From positions 29,040-34,993 of the forward strand of contig JAOZUP010000003.1 of the NCBI GenBank assembly GCA_029938595.1: a DNA stretch of 5,954 bases. The letters are read 5' to 3'. The notes under the pieces were generated by a model that did not search any database, had not been told where the DNA came from, and saw nothing but the letters and a program-made list of their open reading frames with translations. This DNA is from Thermoanaerobaculales bacterium (GTDB lineage Bacteria; Acidobacteriota; Thermoanaerobaculia; Thermoanaerobaculales; Sulfomarinibacteraceae). Positions 5,720-5,954 of this stretch are shown here, piece by piece (within the stretch, counting starts at the first letter, position 1; each line of letters begins with the position of its first letter). A program made the position numbers and the translations under genes.

Positions 5720-5725
5720 CCTCCT
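5720..5725 (-). promoter_or_regulatory. Shine-Dalgarno of mnmG
   Basis: The message strand reads AGGAGG four bases before a GTG codon at 5715-5713. It overlaps the TAG stop of mnmE. This near-perfect anti-16S match is the reason for taking the GTG as the mnmG start, and it suggests that mnmG translation follows on from mnmE termination. Confidence 0.75.
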
Positions 5726-5954
5726 ATTTCCCGATGCAGAATCCGCTGTAGATCGCGTCCAGGACATCTTCCGGTCCGACCTCGCCGATCAGCTCCTCAA
5801 CCGACCGCACGGCCCACCTCACTCTCTCCGCCGCAAGCTCCGGACAACCCGGATCGCAGCCCTCAAGCTCTTTGGCGGCAGAATGCAACGCCCTGCGGTG
5901 GCGGGCTGCGATCGCCACCGCGCCCCCGAGGTCCGGAATCTCGCCCTCGACCAT
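5724..5954 (-). CDS. mnmE: tRNA modification GTPase MnmE, C-terminal part (gene continues beyond the window)
   Basis: MnmE is a dimeric GTPase that works with MnmG to add the (carboxymethyl)aminomethyl group to C5 of the wobble uridine in tRNAs decoding two-family boxes. Only the last 76 codons or so are visible, against a usual length near 450. They form the C-terminal helical segment, with the family's ARHRRAL stretch, a GEVGPEDVLDAIYSGF-like ending and the hallmark C-terminal FCIGK, whose cysteine is highly conserved. The stop is TAG at 5724-5726. The ATG at the window edge is most likely an internal methionine and not the start, because the G domain and N-terminal folate-binding domain must lie upstream, outside the window. 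The gene ends 8 bases before mnmG, and the mnmG ribosome binding site overlaps its stop codon, so the two are probably co-transcribed. I am very sure of the family. Confidence 0.95.
   Translation of the reverse strand: MVEGEIPDLGGAVAIAARHRRALHSAAKELEGCDPGCPELAAERVRWAVRSVEELIGEVGPEDVLDAIYSGFCIGK

Overview
The window is a block of core bacterial genes, all read from the minus strand. In transcription order (right to left) it holds the 3' end of mnmE, then mnmG, rsmG, parA (soj), parB (spo0J), a bactofilin gene, atpF' (b'), atpF (b) and the first 29 codons of atpH (delta). The sequence is GC-rich, with Arg/Ala/Leu-rich proteins. The run mnmE-mnmG-rsmG-parA-parB is the classic neighbourhood of a chromosomal replication origin. 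A bactofilin next to parAB, followed by an ATP synthase cluster that starts with paired b'/b genes, recalls Acidobacteriota or the former Deltaproteobacteria (Desulfuromonadia, Myxococcota). I lean towards Acidobacteriota, but this is an impression from gene order and protein style, not a proven placement.

Layout. 5724-5954: mnmE C-terminus. 3856-5715: mnmG, complete. 3254-3859: rsmG, start overlapping the mnmG stop. 3168-3253: an 86-base gap with a dyad over the parA ribosome binding site. 2394-3167: parA. 1537-2397: parB, ATGA overlap with parA. 1163-1537: bactofilin, TGATG junction with parB. 1090-1162: a 73-base gap. 658-1089: atpF'. 92-661: atpF, ATGA overlap. 1-89: atpH start. Coding is almost gapless, so no stretch over 300 bases lacks a gene.

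The genes form three functional sets. MnmE and MnmG together modify the wobble uridine of certain tRNAs, and RsmG methylates 16S rRNA. ParA, ParB and parS make up the chromosome segregation system. The bactofilin is a polymer-forming scaffold that may organise it. AtpF', AtpF and AtpH build the peripheral stalk of the F-type ATP synthase.

The most informative signals beyond the genes are two parS centromere sites 1,084 bases apart, both buried in coding sequence. One, at 3250-3265, encodes the last three residues and the stop codon of RsmG. The other, at 4334-4349, lies inside mnmG. A further, speculative signal is an in-frame slippery heptamer near the end of the bactofilin gene. It has an SD-like GGAGG 13 bases upstream, and its -1 frame stays open exactly to the atpF' start codon. 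I see no mobile element, CRISPR array, RNA gene or defence-like system. Most of the window is ordinary, well-conserved core genome.
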